DNA from: Lachnospiraceae bacterium
Lineage (GTDB): Bacteria; Bacillota; Clostridia; Lachnospirales; Lachnospiraceae
Length of the DNA: 62,909 nt
NCBI GenBank assembly: GCA_910574285.1
Contig: CAJTAL010000024.1
Coordinates: 1-62,909 of the forward strand
Direction: 5' to 3'
Under the pieces are notes generated by a model that saw nothing but the letters and a program-made list of their open reading frames with translations, had not been told where the DNA came from and searched no databases. How positions within the stretch are numbered: the first letter of the stretch is position 1; every line of letters begins with the position of its first letter. Of the stretch, positions 43,045 through 51,261 are shown piece after piece. Made by a program: the position numbers and the translations under genes.

Positions 43045-43936
43045 AAATCAGGATGGAGAGCGCATAGACCGCTATCTTTCTGAAGTCCTGGAAGACAGAT
43101 CCAGATCTTATATTCAGAAATTAATAAAAGAACAATATATACTCGTGAATCAAAAGTCTGTAAAAGCAAGTTACAGGCTTTTGGTCGGTGACCGGGTAGA
43201 GATCACTATCCCGGAGATAAAGGAACCGGATATTGTACCGGAGAATATTCCTCTGGATATACTATATGAAGATAAGGACATAATTATTATAAACAAGCCA
43301 AAGCAAATGGTGGTTCATCCGGCTCCGGGACACTACAGCGGTACGCTGGTCAACGCCCTGATGTATCATTGCAACCATGAATTGTCCGGCATTAACGGAA
43401 TGATGCGTCCGGGAATCGTACACCGAATTGATATGGATACTACGGGCTCCCTGGTAGTCTGTAAGAATGATATATCACATCAATGTCTGGCAGAACAGTT
43501 AAAAGAGCACTCGATTCATCGAATCTATGTGGCTATTGTCCACGGCCGTATCCAAAAGGAGAGCGGCACTGTCAACGCCCCGATAGGAAGGCACCCGATT
43601 GAACGTAAAGTAATGAGTATCAACACGAAGAATGGGAAACACGCGGTTACTCATTATAAAGTGTTAGAGCGTTTTGAAAATTATACTTATATTCAATGTG
43701 AGCTGGAGACAGGACGTACCCACCAGATCCGGGTACATATGGCAAGTATAGGCCATCCGTTGCTGGGAGATTCCGTATATGGTCCGCGTAAGTGTCCGTT
43801 TCCGAATCTCCAGGGCCAGACATTGCATGCAAAGCTTCTCGGCTTCATCCACCCCACAGCTAAGGAATATCTGGAAGCAGAGGCACCTTTGCCGCAGTAT
43901 TTTACCGACTTATTAGATATATTAAGGAAGAAATAA
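43022..43936 (+). CDS. RluD-family ribosomal pseudouridine synthase
   Basis: A 304-residue pseudouridine synthase. N-terminal S4 domain (RIDRYLSEVLEDRSRSYIQKLI), followed by the catalytic domain with HRIDMDTTGSLVV containing the Asp nucleophile, NKPKQMVVHPAPGHYSGTLV and ETGRTHQIRVHMASIGHPLLGD. Targets in E. coli are 23S rRNA 1911/1915/1917, but the exact target here is unproven. The start is TTG 43022, with AAGGAGGAAG ahead inside lspA; this pair of genes is common in Firmicutes. Confidence 0.92.
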   Translation: MKDFFTVENQDGERIDRYLSEVLEDRSRSYIQKLIKEQYILVNQKSVKASYRLLVGDRVEITIPEIKEPDIVPENIPLDILYEDKDIIIINKPKQMVVHPAPGHYSGTLVNALMYHCNHELSGINGMMRPGIVHRIDMDTTGSLVVCKNDISHQCLAEQLKEHSIHRIYVAIVHGRIQKESGTVNAPIGRHPIERKVMSINTKNGKHAVTHYKVLERFENYTYIQCELETGRTHQIRVHMASIGHPLLGDSVYGPRKCPFPNLQGQTLHAKLLGFIHPTAKEYLEAEAPLPQYFTDLLDILRKK

Positions 43937-44017
43937 CACAAAATTTTTCGATAATTCTATACAATTTATTTGAATTGTTGTATAATATAGATATTAAAAT
44001 TTTAGGAGCGTGATTGT

Positions 44018-44662
44018 ATGGCAAAAACGAATACGATTATCACAATAGGCAGGCAATATGGAAGTGCAGGCAGAGAGATCGGATACAAAGTTGCAGATGA
44101 ACTGGATATCAAATTATATGATAAAGAGATGCTTGACCGTGCGGCAAAAGAGAGCGGAATCTGCCAGGAATTATTTGAGACACACGATGAGAAACCAACC
44201 AATAGTTTTCTATATTCTCTGGTGATGGATACTTATTCCCTGGGTTATACTTCAGGAAGTTACACAGATATGCCCATCAACCATAAGGTTTTTCTGGCTC
44301 AGTTTGACGCCATTAAGAAGATAGCAGACGAGGGACCGTGTATTCTGGTAGGACGTTGTGCAGATTATGCATTGGAAGAATATGACAACGTGATTCGTTT
44401 ATTCATTCATGCGGATCTGGATGCCCGTATCCGGCGTATTGCCCGTATCTATGATTTGACAGACGCGAAGGCAAAAGACTTAATCCTGAAGACGGACAAA
44501 AAGCGAGCAAGTTATTATAACTATTACAGCAATAAGAAATGGGGCGCCGCAGACAGCTATGATATGTGTCTGAACAGTTCTATGCTGGGGATTGACGGAA
44601 CCGCAGAAGCTATAATAAAATTAGTCGAACTCAAAGAACAAGAAGGAGAGAAAAAGTTATAG
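44018..44662 (+). CDS. Cytidylate-kinase-like family protein
   Basis: A 214-residue P-loop-like kinase of the cytidylate kinase-like family (PF13189). The ATP-binding site is ITIGRQYGSAGREIG; typical P-loop Gly/Lys spacing is altered in this family. ILVGRCADYALEE and ARIRRIARIYDLT are other family features. The true substrate is not known; it is not the housekeeping cmk by this sequence alone. A TATAAT at 43981-43986 and AGGAGCG precede it, so it likely has its own transcript. Confidence 0.85.
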   Translation: MAKTNTIITIGRQYGSAGREIGYKVADELDIKLYDKEMLDRAAKESGICQELFETHDEKPTNSFLYSLVMDTYSLGYTSGSYTDMPINHKVFLAQFDAIKKIADEGPCILVGRCADYALEEYDNVIRLFIHADLDARIRRIARIYDLTDAKAKDLILKTDKKRASYYNYYSNKKWGAADSYDMCLNSSMLGIDGTAEAIIKLVELKEQEGEKKL

Positions 44663-44669
44663 AATTGGA

Positions 44670-44721
44670 ATATGAAAGAGGCTTTTGTAAAATTATCTTT
44701 TTGCAATGGCCTCTTTCATAT
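44670..44721. terminator. Long hairpin between convergent genes
   Basis: Perfect 13-bp arms ATATGAAAGAGGC (44670-44682) and GCCTCTTTCATAT (44709-44721) enclose a 26-base AT-rich loop. It lies between the convergent kinase-like and PP-loop genes. Neither side has a clean T run after the stem, so it may be a weak bidirectional terminator or an RNA stabiliser. Confidence 0.5.
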
Positions 44722-44765
44722 CCGTTATACTTTCTTTCAGAATATGCCGTTACAAGTCTGCTGTT

Positions 44766-45497
44766 TCATCTGTATCGAATCCTTTCAGGCCATCCCTGTA
44801 TATTTCCGTTCAGAATGGCGGTAAACATCCGCTGTTTTGCTCCAGGATGCTCATGATTCAGTTGCTTCACCAGTTCTTTTGCGTATTGTCTCTTGGTATA
44901 TCCGTCAATGGGGCACCGGCTTGTAACAACCGGAAGCTGATACTTGTTGCGGAAACCAATCACATCTGCTTCTTCTACAAACATCATCGGACGAATCACG
45001 GTCAATTCCATACGATCCAGATAACTTCTGGGTGAGAAGGAATAAAAACGCCCTTCGAACAAGAGTGAAAGCAGCATAGTCTCTATAATATCATCCTTGT
45101 GATGAGCATAAGCAACTTTATTACATTGCATCTCTTTTACAGCCTGATTCAATGCACCTTTACGCATCTTGGCACATAAAGAACAAGGATTGCATTCTTT
45201 GCGTTCTTCGAAAAGAATGCGGGCAATATCCGTCTTCACAATATGATAAGGAATGTTCAATTCCCTGCAGAGTTCCATGACCGGAGTAAAATCACATTCC
45301 GAATATCCAAGATCTACAGTAACCGCACTCAATTCAAAATGATGTGGATAGAAGCGCTTCAATCCATGCATCGCGTAGAGAAGGGTCAGACTGTCTTTGC
45401 CGCCGGAGATGCCGACGGCAATATGATCCCCTTCCTGAATCATCCCATATTCATCCACAGCTTTCCGGGTATAACTTAAAAGTTGTTGTAACTTCAT
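44766..45497 (-). CDS. TtcA-like PP-loop tRNA thiolation protein
   Basis: A 243-residue PP-loop ATPase. The pyrophosphate loop is GISGGKDSLTLL near the N-terminus; the Cys motif CNPCSLCAKMRKGAL matches the iron-sulfur site of TtcA/TtuA-type enzymes, and KVAYAHHKDDIIETML is a further hallmark. Relatives put sulfur into tRNA (2-thiocytidine 32 in E. coli). The exact tRNA site here is not known. GGGAGT precedes the ATG; the recombinase gene ends two bases before it, so both likely share a transcript. Confidence 0.87.
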   Translation of the reverse strand: MKLQQLLSYTRKAVDEYGMIQEGDHIAVGISGGKDSLTLLYAMHGLKRFYPHHFELSAVTVDLGYSECDFTPVMELCRELNIPYHIVKTDIARILFEERKECNPCSLCAKMRKGALNQAVKEMQCNKVAYAHHKDDIIETMLLSLLFEGRFYSFSPRSYLDRMELTVIRPMMFVEEADVIGFRNKYQLPVVTSRCPIDGYTKRQYAKELVKQLNHEHPGAKQRMFTAILNGNIQGWPERIRYR

Positions 45498-45498
45498 T

Positions 45499-46557
45499 CT
45501 AAGACTCCCTCAGTTTTACGGCAGATGCCGCCTGTCTGCGTCTATCCTCGTCAATAGCCGCATAGTGTTTCTTTGTAGTGTTCACATCCTTGTGTCCCAG
45601 TACATCGGCAACGAGATAGATATCCCCGGTTTCTTTATATAAAGACGTACCATAAGTACTCCTTAATTTGTGCGGAGTGATCTTCTTATTTGGAGTCACC
45701 TGACGGGCATATTTTTTAACCATATTTTCCACAGCCTGAACTCCCATACGGCGTCTTTGTGTGGATAAAAACAAGGCATTTTCATGGTCGGAGAGGGGAG
45801 TAATTGCTTTCCGGCTGCCTTCAATATACTGATTCAAAGCATTGGCAACTTCATCGCCAAAATAGACTACCATCTGATTACCGCCCTTACGGGTTACGGT
45901 TATTCCGTTGTTTTTAAAATCCACATCGTTCAAATCAAGTCCTACACACTCCGAGACACGGATCCCGGTTCCCAGAAGGAGAGTAAGGATAGCAAGATCC
46001 CGTTCTTTGGTCTTATTATAATAGTTAAGTGATTGACCAGACAACTGGCTGCCGCAGTTCTCTACGAAATCAAGAAGCAATGCAACCTCATCTGTATCAA
46101 GCCGGATGATTGCCTTGTCATGCAGTTTGGGCATATCTACAAGCAAAGTCGGATTCTTTGTGATAATCTGATGCTTGTAGTAGTAATTATAGAAGCTACG
46201 CAATGCAGACATCTTTCTGGCCAGACCTTTTTCGCCATTCGTGATCAATTCATCATCACGCTCATATACCTTTAGATATTCCATATATTCCTCGATATCT
46301 ACAGGTTCGAGCTTCTCAAGATCACTGACTTTAAATTGTTCCATTGAATAATTCTTATATACAGGATTATTCTCCATAAGAAAGTGAAAAAAAACACGTA
46401 CGTCATATGCATAGTTAATCCTTGTCTTTGCGGAAGACTTTGGCTCGATTGCCCGAAAATAATCTTTGGCAAACGGCGGCAAAGTCTTTAAAACTTCCCG
46501 CAGACGCATTGTCTGATCAATACGTGTCTGTTCATGATAAGTTCTTGTGTCACCCAT
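45499..46557 (-). CDS. Tyrosine recombinase (XerS-like)
   Basis: A 352-residue tyrosine recombinase with an N-terminal SAM-like core-binding domain (residues about 20-140) and a catalytic domain with Arg in LLGTGIRVSECVGLDL, Lys in TVTRKGGNQ, H-x-x-R in ITPHKLRSTYG and the final GHKDVNTTKKHYA with the nucleophile Tyr. Length and layout resemble the single-recombinase XerS of Streptococcus, which resolves chromosome dimers at dif-like sites. There is no phage, IS or integron around it, which favours a housekeeping role. No clear dif site was found in this window. Confidence 0.85.
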   Translation of the reverse strand: MGDTRTYHEQTRIDQTMRLREVLKTLPPFAKDYFRAIEPKSSAKTRINYAYDVRVFFHFLMENNPVYKNYSMEQFKVSDLEKLEPVDIEEYMEYLKVYERDDELITNGEKGLARKMSALRSFYNYYYKHQIITKNPTLLVDMPKLHDKAIIRLDTDEVALLLDFVENCGSQLSGQSLNYYNKTKERDLAILTLLLGTGIRVSECVGLDLNDVDFKNNGITVTRKGGNQMVVYFGDEVANALNQYIEGSRKAITPLSDHENALFLSTQRRRMGVQAVENMVKKYARQVTPNKKITPHKLRSTYGTSLYKETGDIYLVADVLGHKDVNTTKKHYAAIDEDRRRQAASAVKLRES

Positions 46558-46599
46558 AAAAACAGAAACCCCCTTATTAAATAATGAAATAAATGATCT

Positions 46600-46674
46600 A
46601 TGGTTTTATATTTTAAATATAATGTAAAGTTTACTCCCAAAACCTTGACAGATCATAATACAATATAAAACCAT
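46600..46674. repeat. 13-bp inverted repeat upstream of the recombinase
   Basis: ATGGTTTTATATT at 46600-46612 and its exact complement AATATAAAACCAT at 46662-46674, 49 bases apart. ATGATC (46593-46598) and GATCAT (46651-46656) add a second inverted pair. This lies in the recombinase 5' region. It could hold recombinase or repressor half-sites. Confidence 0.55.
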
Positions 46675-46794
46675 GATAATTATACCATATTGGCATCTGT
46701 TTGTCTATATCTTTTGGAAAAATCGGTATTTGTCGTATAGATATATTTCTCTCCCAAAAGAGGCTACATATCTTTTTACCTTCATAGTTTATTG

Positions 46795-47169
46795 TTAATT
46801 TGAATTATAATAATAAGGAACCGTTAAGTATTGGCCGACATGAATATTACTGGATTCCAGATCATTGATTGCCTTTAATTCATTGATATAATCATGAACT
46901 GATCCGTAATGGTCATCCATATACCTTTCCGCAATGCTCCATAAAGAGTCTCCGGAAGAAACCTCAATACAGGTATAATATTTACATTTGGAAGAAACTT
47001 CGTTTTCAATCTGTTGATCTTTCTCAGTGTGTGCATCGACAGAGTCATCTGATATAAATACACTTATCCCCAATAGAAAGATGCTGGTTACCGACAGCAA
47101 TATAATCTTCCGCATGAATACCTTCTTTTTTCTTCTTCTAATCGCTTCATAAGACCGACGTGACCGCAT
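46795..47169 (-). CDS. LysM-domain protein, YneA-like SOS division inhibitor candidate
   Basis: A 124-residue protein with a basic N-terminus (RSRRSYEAIRRRKKK), a signal/transmembrane segment (about 21-38, IILLSVTSIFLLGISVF) and one C-terminal LysM domain (VSSGDSLWSIAERYMDDH ... VGQYLTVPYY). Size, layout and divergence from lexA match YneA of Bacillus, an SOS-induced secreted inhibitor of division. Sequence identity to YneA is not proven here. AAAAGGAGGG is six bases before the ATG. The 47263-47371 LexA boxes lie between this gene and lexA. Confidence 0.8.
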   Translation of the reverse strand: MRSRRSYEAIRRRKKKVFMRKIILLSVTSIFLLGISVFISDDSVDAHTEKDQQIENEVSSKCKYYTCIEVSSGDSLWSIAERYMDDHYGSVHDYINELKAINDLESSNIHVGQYLTVPYYYNSN

Positions 47170-47262
47170 ATAAATCCCTCCTTTTTTCTATATTCTTATG
47201 TATGATTCACGCTCTATAAAGTATTATCGCACTTCAGATGTCCAAAAGTCTGTACACTCATC

Positions 47263-47290
47263 CATACATTTGTTCCCAAACGAATGTTCT
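47263..47290. promoter_or_regulatory. Two back-to-back LexA (SOS) boxes
   Basis: CATACATTTGTTCC (47263-47276) and CAAACGAATGTTCT (47277-47290) directly abut. Firmicutes LexA consensus is CGAAC-N4-GTTCG; the second is close (4-base centre GAAT), the first weaker. They are on the LysM-gene side of the gap. Confidence 0.65.
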
Positions 47291-47307
47291 TTATATATTA
47301 TATATTT

Positions 47308-47321
47308 CGAACAATTGTTTG
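47308..47321. promoter_or_regulatory. Strong LexA (SOS) box
   Basis: CGAACAATTGTTTG, the best match in the window to CGAAC-N4-GTTCG, with one off-consensus base. It is in the middle of the divergent region, so it may govern both genes. Confidence 0.85.
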
Positions 47322-47344
47322 TCAATAGTTACCAAAGAAATTAT

Positions 47345-47371
47345 CGAACATATTTTCTAAACATTTGTTTG
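47345..47371. promoter_or_regulatory. Pair of LexA boxes over the lexA -35
   Basis: CGAACATATTTTCT (47345-47358, right half degenerate) and TAAACATTTGTTTG (47358-47371) share one base. The second overlaps the start of the lexA -35 (TTGCTA, 47369-47374), as needed for LexA to repress its own gene. Confidence 0.75.
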
Positions 47372-47481
47372 CTATTTGCCGTGCAATGTGGTAGAATACT
47401 ATTAGTAATAATACTAGTTTCAGATATATGATGAAGGGAACTTCGTATGGACAGGTTCTGAAGAAAAAGAAGGAGGTTTAT

Positions 47482-48096
47482 ATGGCACAGGGAAAGATAA
47501 GCCCAAAACAACTGGAAATATTAGAATATATTAAGTCACAGATATTAGAAAGGGGATTTCCGCCGGCAGTCAGGGATATCTGCGAAGCGGTTCATCTGAA
47601 ATCAACGTCTTCCGTACACTCTCATCTTGAGACATTGGAAAAGAACGGTTACATACGGCGTGATCCGACGAAACCAAGAGCGATTGAGATTCTGGATGAC
47701 TCTTTTAACATGCGCCGCGAGATGGTGAATGTCCCGATTATTGGACGTGTGGCAGCCGGTGAGCCCATACTGGCAGAACAGAATATTGAAGACTACTTCC
47801 CTATCCCCATGGAATTCATGCCGAACAATCAGACATTCATTCTCAAAGTACAGGGTGAAAGTATGATCAATGCCGGAATCTTGGACGGCGATATGGTCAT
47901 CGTAGAACAGCGCGCCACCGCACGCAATGGGGAGATGGTCGTAGCCCTGATCGAGGACGGCGCTACGGTGAAGACATTCTATAAAGAAGACGGTCATATC
48001 CGTCTGCAGCCGGAAAATGATACGATGGATCCGATTATTGTGACGGATGTACAGATTCTTGGTAAAGTAATCGGTCTCTTCAGATTTTTTGATTAA
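47482..48096 (+). CDS. lexA: SOS-response repressor LexA
   Basis: A 204-residue LexA. The N-terminal winged helix has SPKQLEILEYIKSQI and GFPPAVRDICEAVHLKS. The cleavage site is Ala92-Gly93 in GRVAAGEP, and the catalytic pair is Ser127 (QGESMINAGI) and Lys164 (ATVKTFY). On RecA-ssDNA signals it self-cleaves. The frame opens at 47428, but ATG 47482 has AAGGAGG. It is divergent from a LysM gene across LexA boxes, as in B. subtilis lexA-yneA. Confidence 0.97.
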   Translation: MAQGKISPKQLEILEYIKSQILERGFPPAVRDICEAVHLKSTSSVHSHLETLEKNGYIRRDPTKPRAIEILDDSFNMRREMVNVPIIGRVAAGEPILAEQNIEDYFPIPMEFMPNNQTFILKVQGESMINAGILDGDMVIVEQRATARNGEMVVALIEDGATVKTFYKEDGHIRLQPENDTMDPIIVTDVQILGKVIGLFRFFD

Positions 48097-48129
48097 AATG
48101 TTGTTAAGTAATTCAAAATAGAATTAAAA

Positions 48130-48157
48130 TAGAGTGGTCTCAAAAAAGACCACTCTA
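48130..48157. terminator. Bidirectional terminator between lexA and the AAA ATPase gene
   Basis: An 11-bp perfect stem, TAGAGTGGTCT (48130-48140) and AGACCACTCTA (48147-48157), with a CAAAAA loop. The minus strand has TATTTTAATT after it; on the plus strand a CT-rich stretch with TTTT follows. It lies between the convergent lexA and ATPase genes. Confidence 0.8.
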
Positions 48158-48188
48158 CTGCCCTCTCTTTTATCTAAAAAGAAAATTT

Positions 48189-49529
48189 TTAAATTCCATA
48201 TATAGGAATTGTGTAAATCTGATCTGCAATTCCTCCATGTGTGCTGCCTTTAGCCATCAACAGACAATCGGCTTTTCCTTTTTCCAATACTTCCATTGCT
48301 GTTTTGGTTCTGTTTTTTCCTGCTTTTACTTCAATTACATACGTTTTTCCCGTATTCAGGGATTTTGTATAAAAATCTAACTCCCCTCTCCCCCAGGTGG
48401 CAAAAGCAGGCATCTCAAAAGCGAACTCTCCCGAATAACCGCTTCTTCGCTTTAAATCCAGATAGACAAAATTCTCACTTACGATTCCTTTAATATCCGA
48501 ATCCTCACAGCCAATCTGCTTCAGAAAAAAAGAGGTGAGCCCAAGATCCATAAAATAGCATCTTGCCTTTGCACGGAAATCCAGGATATTGCTATTAATC
48601 ACTTTTCCGGCAAATCCTATGATACCTGAACTGTAAAGCCAGTCCATCGCCCGGTTTACAGAGGCTTTCCCCAGATTGCTGGAATAATCCCTAGCTACAA
48701 TCTGCTGAAGTTCTTCGCTGAAGCTGTCTTCCTCAAGCCCTTTTTTTTCTCTTACAAGGATGCGGGCGATACTGCAGAATAGATTACCATACGCTTCATA
48801 ATCCAGGATATCGTCAAAGTAACGGCGGCTTTCGTTCGTGAATAAACGGATGATTTCCTGCAATTCTTCCTGGCATTCCTTCACGGAGGCTCCTGCCAAA
48901 ACCTTAAGAACCACTGGCGGATATCCGCCGGTCTGACTGTATATTTTATACCAGTGAGAAATCTCCTGATATGCTTTTTCTTCATCCGAACCAAAAATAT
49001 CCAGTCTTGCAAACTGCTCTCCCGCTCCTGCCGCATCCAGGAATTCTTCAAAGCTCAGAGTCTGTATTTCCAGAGACGTCATATCTCCCGCGGAATAACG
49101 GAATTCTTTATTCAATATACGCCCCAGGTAGCTGCCGGTTACAATAAAATCACTTTCAAGATCACGGGTAAACTCCCGGATACGATTGTAAATATCCGCA
49201 GATTCCTGAATTTCGTCAATGATAACCACCGTATCTTTTGAATCTGTAAAATCCGGTTCATACCGAAGAAGCAATTCTTTCACAGGATTCGGATAACGTT
49301 TTCCCTCTTTCATCTCTTTTTTGATGTCATGGTAATTCTCCAGGAAAATTTCTCCGGAGAGTTCCAACAGATTCACGTATATTTTGTGCGTATACTGCTC
49401 ATCCGCAAATTTATTTACAAGATAAGTTTTTCCCACCTGCCTTGCACCGGACACTTCCAATGTCTTATGATCCGGACGTTGTTTCCATTCCAGCATTCTT
49501 TGATACGCTGTACGATTCAAATCCCTCAT
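48189..49529 (-). CDS. AAA-family ATPase with DUF4143 (archaeal-type)
   Basis: A 446-residue ATP-binding protein of the common AAA_14/DUF4143 type. Walker A is GARQVGKTYLVNKF and Walker B TVVIIDEIQES; the C-terminal DUF4143 part has FVYLDLKRR and ELDFYTKSLNTGKTYVIEVKAGKN, a nuclease-like E-V-K core. These proteins are frequent, patchily distributed genes without a settled role, sometimes suspected to be mobile or defence-linked. ATG 49529 with AGAGGAG is preferred to the earlier ATG 49550. It is a single-gene unit. Confidence 0.85.
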   Translation of the reverse strand: MRDLNRTAYQRMLEWKQRPDHKTLEVSGARQVGKTYLVNKFADEQYTHKIYVNLLELSGEIFLENYHDIKKEMKEGKRYPNPVKELLLRYEPDFTDSKDTVVIIDEIQESADIYNRIREFTRDLESDFIVTGSYLGRILNKEFRYSAGDMTSLEIQTLSFEEFLDAAGAGEQFARLDIFGSDEEKAYQEISHWYKIYSQTGGYPPVVLKVLAGASVKECQEELQEIIRLFTNESRRYFDDILDYEAYGNLFCSIARILVREKKGLEEDSFSEELQQIVARDYSSNLGKASVNRAMDWLYSSGIIGFAGKVINSNILDFRAKARCYFMDLGLTSFFLKQIGCEDSDIKGIVSENFVYLDLKRRSGYSGEFAFEMPAFATWGRGELDFYTKSLNTGKTYVIEVKAGKNRTKTAMEVLEKGKADCLLMAKGSTHGGIADQIYTIPIYGI

Positions 49530-49612
49530 ATGATACTCCTCTATAATCAATCATAATAAATCTTTTACCAGAAGGTATTAAATTTTTCAAAAGTGTTTGA
49601 TGTTTGAAAGTA

Positions 49613-49645
49613 AAGTTCGGGGCGGTTCTCTCCCTCCCCGAACTT
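49613..49645 (-). terminator. Terminator of the obg-nadD-rsfS side
   Basis: A 10-bp perfect stem, AAGTTCGGGG (49613-49622) and CCCCGAACTT (49636-49645). Reading on the minus strand it is followed by TACTTTC. It lies 43 bases past the rsfS stop. Confidence 0.65.
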
Positions 49646-49687
49646 CTGTCCCTTGAACAACACTTAACCGTATAAATGGAAGATTTC

Positions 49688-50041
49688 CTACAACTCATCC
49701 AAACCCGCAATCTTCCGACCGTCGCTCCAGATATGCTCCAGATGATAGAAATCGCGGTTCTCCCTGTCAAACACATGAACCACGATATCACCGTAATCAA
49801 GAAGAACCCAGTTCCCGGAGCGCATCCCTTCCCGCTGTATCTGAGAATGTCCGGCTTCATGCATCTTCTCTTCTACATTATCCACCAGCGCCTTTACCTG
49901 GCTGTCGCTGTTGCCGTTCGTAATGATGAAATAATCAGCAAGCGGAGATATCCCTGAGATATCAATAACGCTGATGTTTTCACCCTTTTTTTCTTCCAGG
50001 GCTTCATAGGCAATACGTACCATTTCTTTGATTTTATCCAT
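49688..50041 (-). CDS. rsfS: Ribosome silencing factor RsfS
   Basis: A 117-residue RsfS/DUF143 protein which binds L14 and stops subunit joining in starvation. Landmarks are SPLADYFIITNGNSDSQVKALVD, GNWVLLDYGDIVVHVFD and REFYHLEH-like RDFYHLEHIWSD. GAGGAGGAACAGT lies before the ATG and inside the end of yqeK, which it overlaps by eight bases. It is the last gene of a minus-strand cluster. Confidence 0.95.
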   Translation of the reverse strand: MDKIKEMVRIAYEALEEKKGENISVIDISGISPLADYFIITNGNSDSQVKALVDNVEEKMHEAGHSQIQREGMRSGNWVLLDYGDIVVHVFDRENRDFYHLEHIWSDGRKIAGLDEL

Positions 50042-50642
50042 ACTGTTCCTCCTCTATATACATACAACCATTCCTTTTGTTCTTATAATACAGATATGTC
50101 TTCTCGGTCATGGGATCCACCGCTATATTCTTACTGTCCAGATACTCCAGTGAGTCTTCCAGTATCCGGTACAGACATGTGTCGATATCCGTAAATGCCA
50201 GCTTTCTGACCTCCGCCATGTTCGGCAGTTCTTTCCTTCCGGGTTCAATATAGTCTGCGATATAGATAATCTTATCCAGAAGAGACATATGCGGGCATCC
50301 GGTTGTGTGGCTGGCGATAGCGTTGATGATCTCCTTGTCTTTCATATGATATTTCTTTGCGGCCAGAAACGCTCCCAGTTTCGCATGGAGAAGACTTGGA
50401 TTCTCTTTTTCCACATCCGAAACGCTCAGATGATATTTTTTACACAATTTGATCTTAGTATCCCCCGGAATACATTTGGCACAGTCATGGAGAAGTCCCG
50501 CCAACAATGCCTTTTCTATATCTTCATCATATCGCATAGCCAGAGATGCCGCGGTGTACATGACACCAAGGGTATGTTCATATCTCTCTTTGTCAAGTTC
50601 AGTCATCAGTTTTCGCCGGATCTTGGTTATCTTATGATTCAT
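50034..50642 (-). CDS. yqeK: YqeK-type HD hydrolase (Ap4A hydrolase)
   Basis: A 202-residue HD-domain protein. The metal motif is GLLHDCAKCIPGD with H..HD residues, then HAKLGAFLAA and AIASHTTGCPHM. YqeK enzymes cleave Ap4A symmetrically to ADP. ATG 50642 with GAGGG (in the last codons of nadD) is used; the open upstream ATG at 50678 overlaps nadD by 32 bases. Neighbours nadD and rsfS match the usual order. Confidence 0.93.
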   Translation of the reverse strand: MNHKITKIRRKLMTELDKERYEHTLGVMYTAASLAMRYDEDIEKALLAGLLHDCAKCIPGDTKIKLCKKYHLSVSDVEKENPSLLHAKLGAFLAAKKYHMKDKEIINAIASHTTGCPHMSLLDKIIYIADYIEPGRKELPNMAEVRKLAFTDIDTCLYRILEDSLEYLDSKNIAVDPMTEKTYLYYKNKRNGCMYIEEEQYG

Positions 50643-50646
50643 AATG

Positions 50647-51261
50647 TTATCCCTCGCCTCTATATAGATGTTTTTCACGAATATATGCCGCGACAGACTC
50701 CGGAACCCACTGAGAAATATTCTTCCCCTCTCTTACCGCTTCACGCAGCTCATGAGACGATATCTTCATCAAAGGTGTAACCAGAAGGCGGATCCGTGCG
50801 CGATAAGCTTTTGTCAGTTCACGAATCTTATCTTCCATCGCGCTCCTGGTATTGATCTCATCCCTGTAAGCCGCCAATATAGTACATGTGGGAAAGATCC
50901 GTTCCGGATGGTTCCATTGATCGAGCATAAATAAAGAATCCGCACCAATTATAAAATAGTAATCATGATCCGGATATAATTCTTTAAAATATTCCATCGT
51001 ACGATAAGAATATGAGACATCTGTACGTTTTATTTCATAAGACTCGAACCGAAACTCCCTGTAAGGCGCGATTGCAAGTCTTACCATCTCTGCCCGGTCC
51101 TGTACAGCTGCTCCGCACCGGGCGGCATCTTTGTGAGGCGGATTCCCATTGGGCATATACCATACCTGATCCAATCGGAACGCTTCACAGGCAGCCTGTC
51201 CAAGCATCAAATGTCCGTTGTGTATCGGGTCGAAAGTTCCTCCCATGATTCCGATCTTCAT
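50647..51261 (-). CDS. nadD: Nicotinate-nucleotide adenylyltransferase NadD
   Basis: A 204-residue enzyme making deamido-NAD from nicotinate mononucleotide and ATP. The nucleotide-binding GGTFDPIHNGHL is at the N-terminus; MPNGNPPHK and IIGADSLFMLDQW are family features. The usual ISSTxIR near the C-terminus reads KISSHELREAVREGK, with His for Thr. The ATG overlaps the stop of yhbY (ATGA). Confidence 0.95.
   Translation of the reverse strand: MKIGIMGGTFDPIHNGHLMLGQAACEAFRLDQVWYMPNGNPPHKDAARCGAAVQDRAEMVRLAIAPYREFRFESYEIKRTDVSYSYRTMEYFKELYPDHDYYFIIGADSLFMLDQWNHPERIFPTCTILAAYRDEINTRSAMEDKIRELTKAYRARIRLLVTPLMKISSHELREAVREGKNISQWVPESVAAYIREKHLYRGEG

Larger units (their letters stand above)
47170..47481. 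promoter_or_regulatory. yneA-like/lexA divergent control region
   Basis: This 312-base gap holds no gene of its own. It contains the LexA box clusters listed separately, an extended -10 on the minus strand (TGCGATAAT, 47231-47223) that may serve the LysM gene, and the lexA promoter with -35 TTGCTA (47369-47374), 17 bases, -10 TAGAAT (47392-47397). The lexA ribosome binding site AAGGAGG lies at 47470-47476. Confidence 0.8.

Noticed and set aside
45499-46557. Integrase of a prophage or conjugative element
   Set aside because: No phage, tRNA or transfer genes nearby and layout like XerS; a housekeeping recombinase is more likely.
48097-48188. CRISPR-like or repeated array around the perfect 11-bp stem
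   Set aside because: Only one stem-loop is present; it is a terminator between convergent genes.
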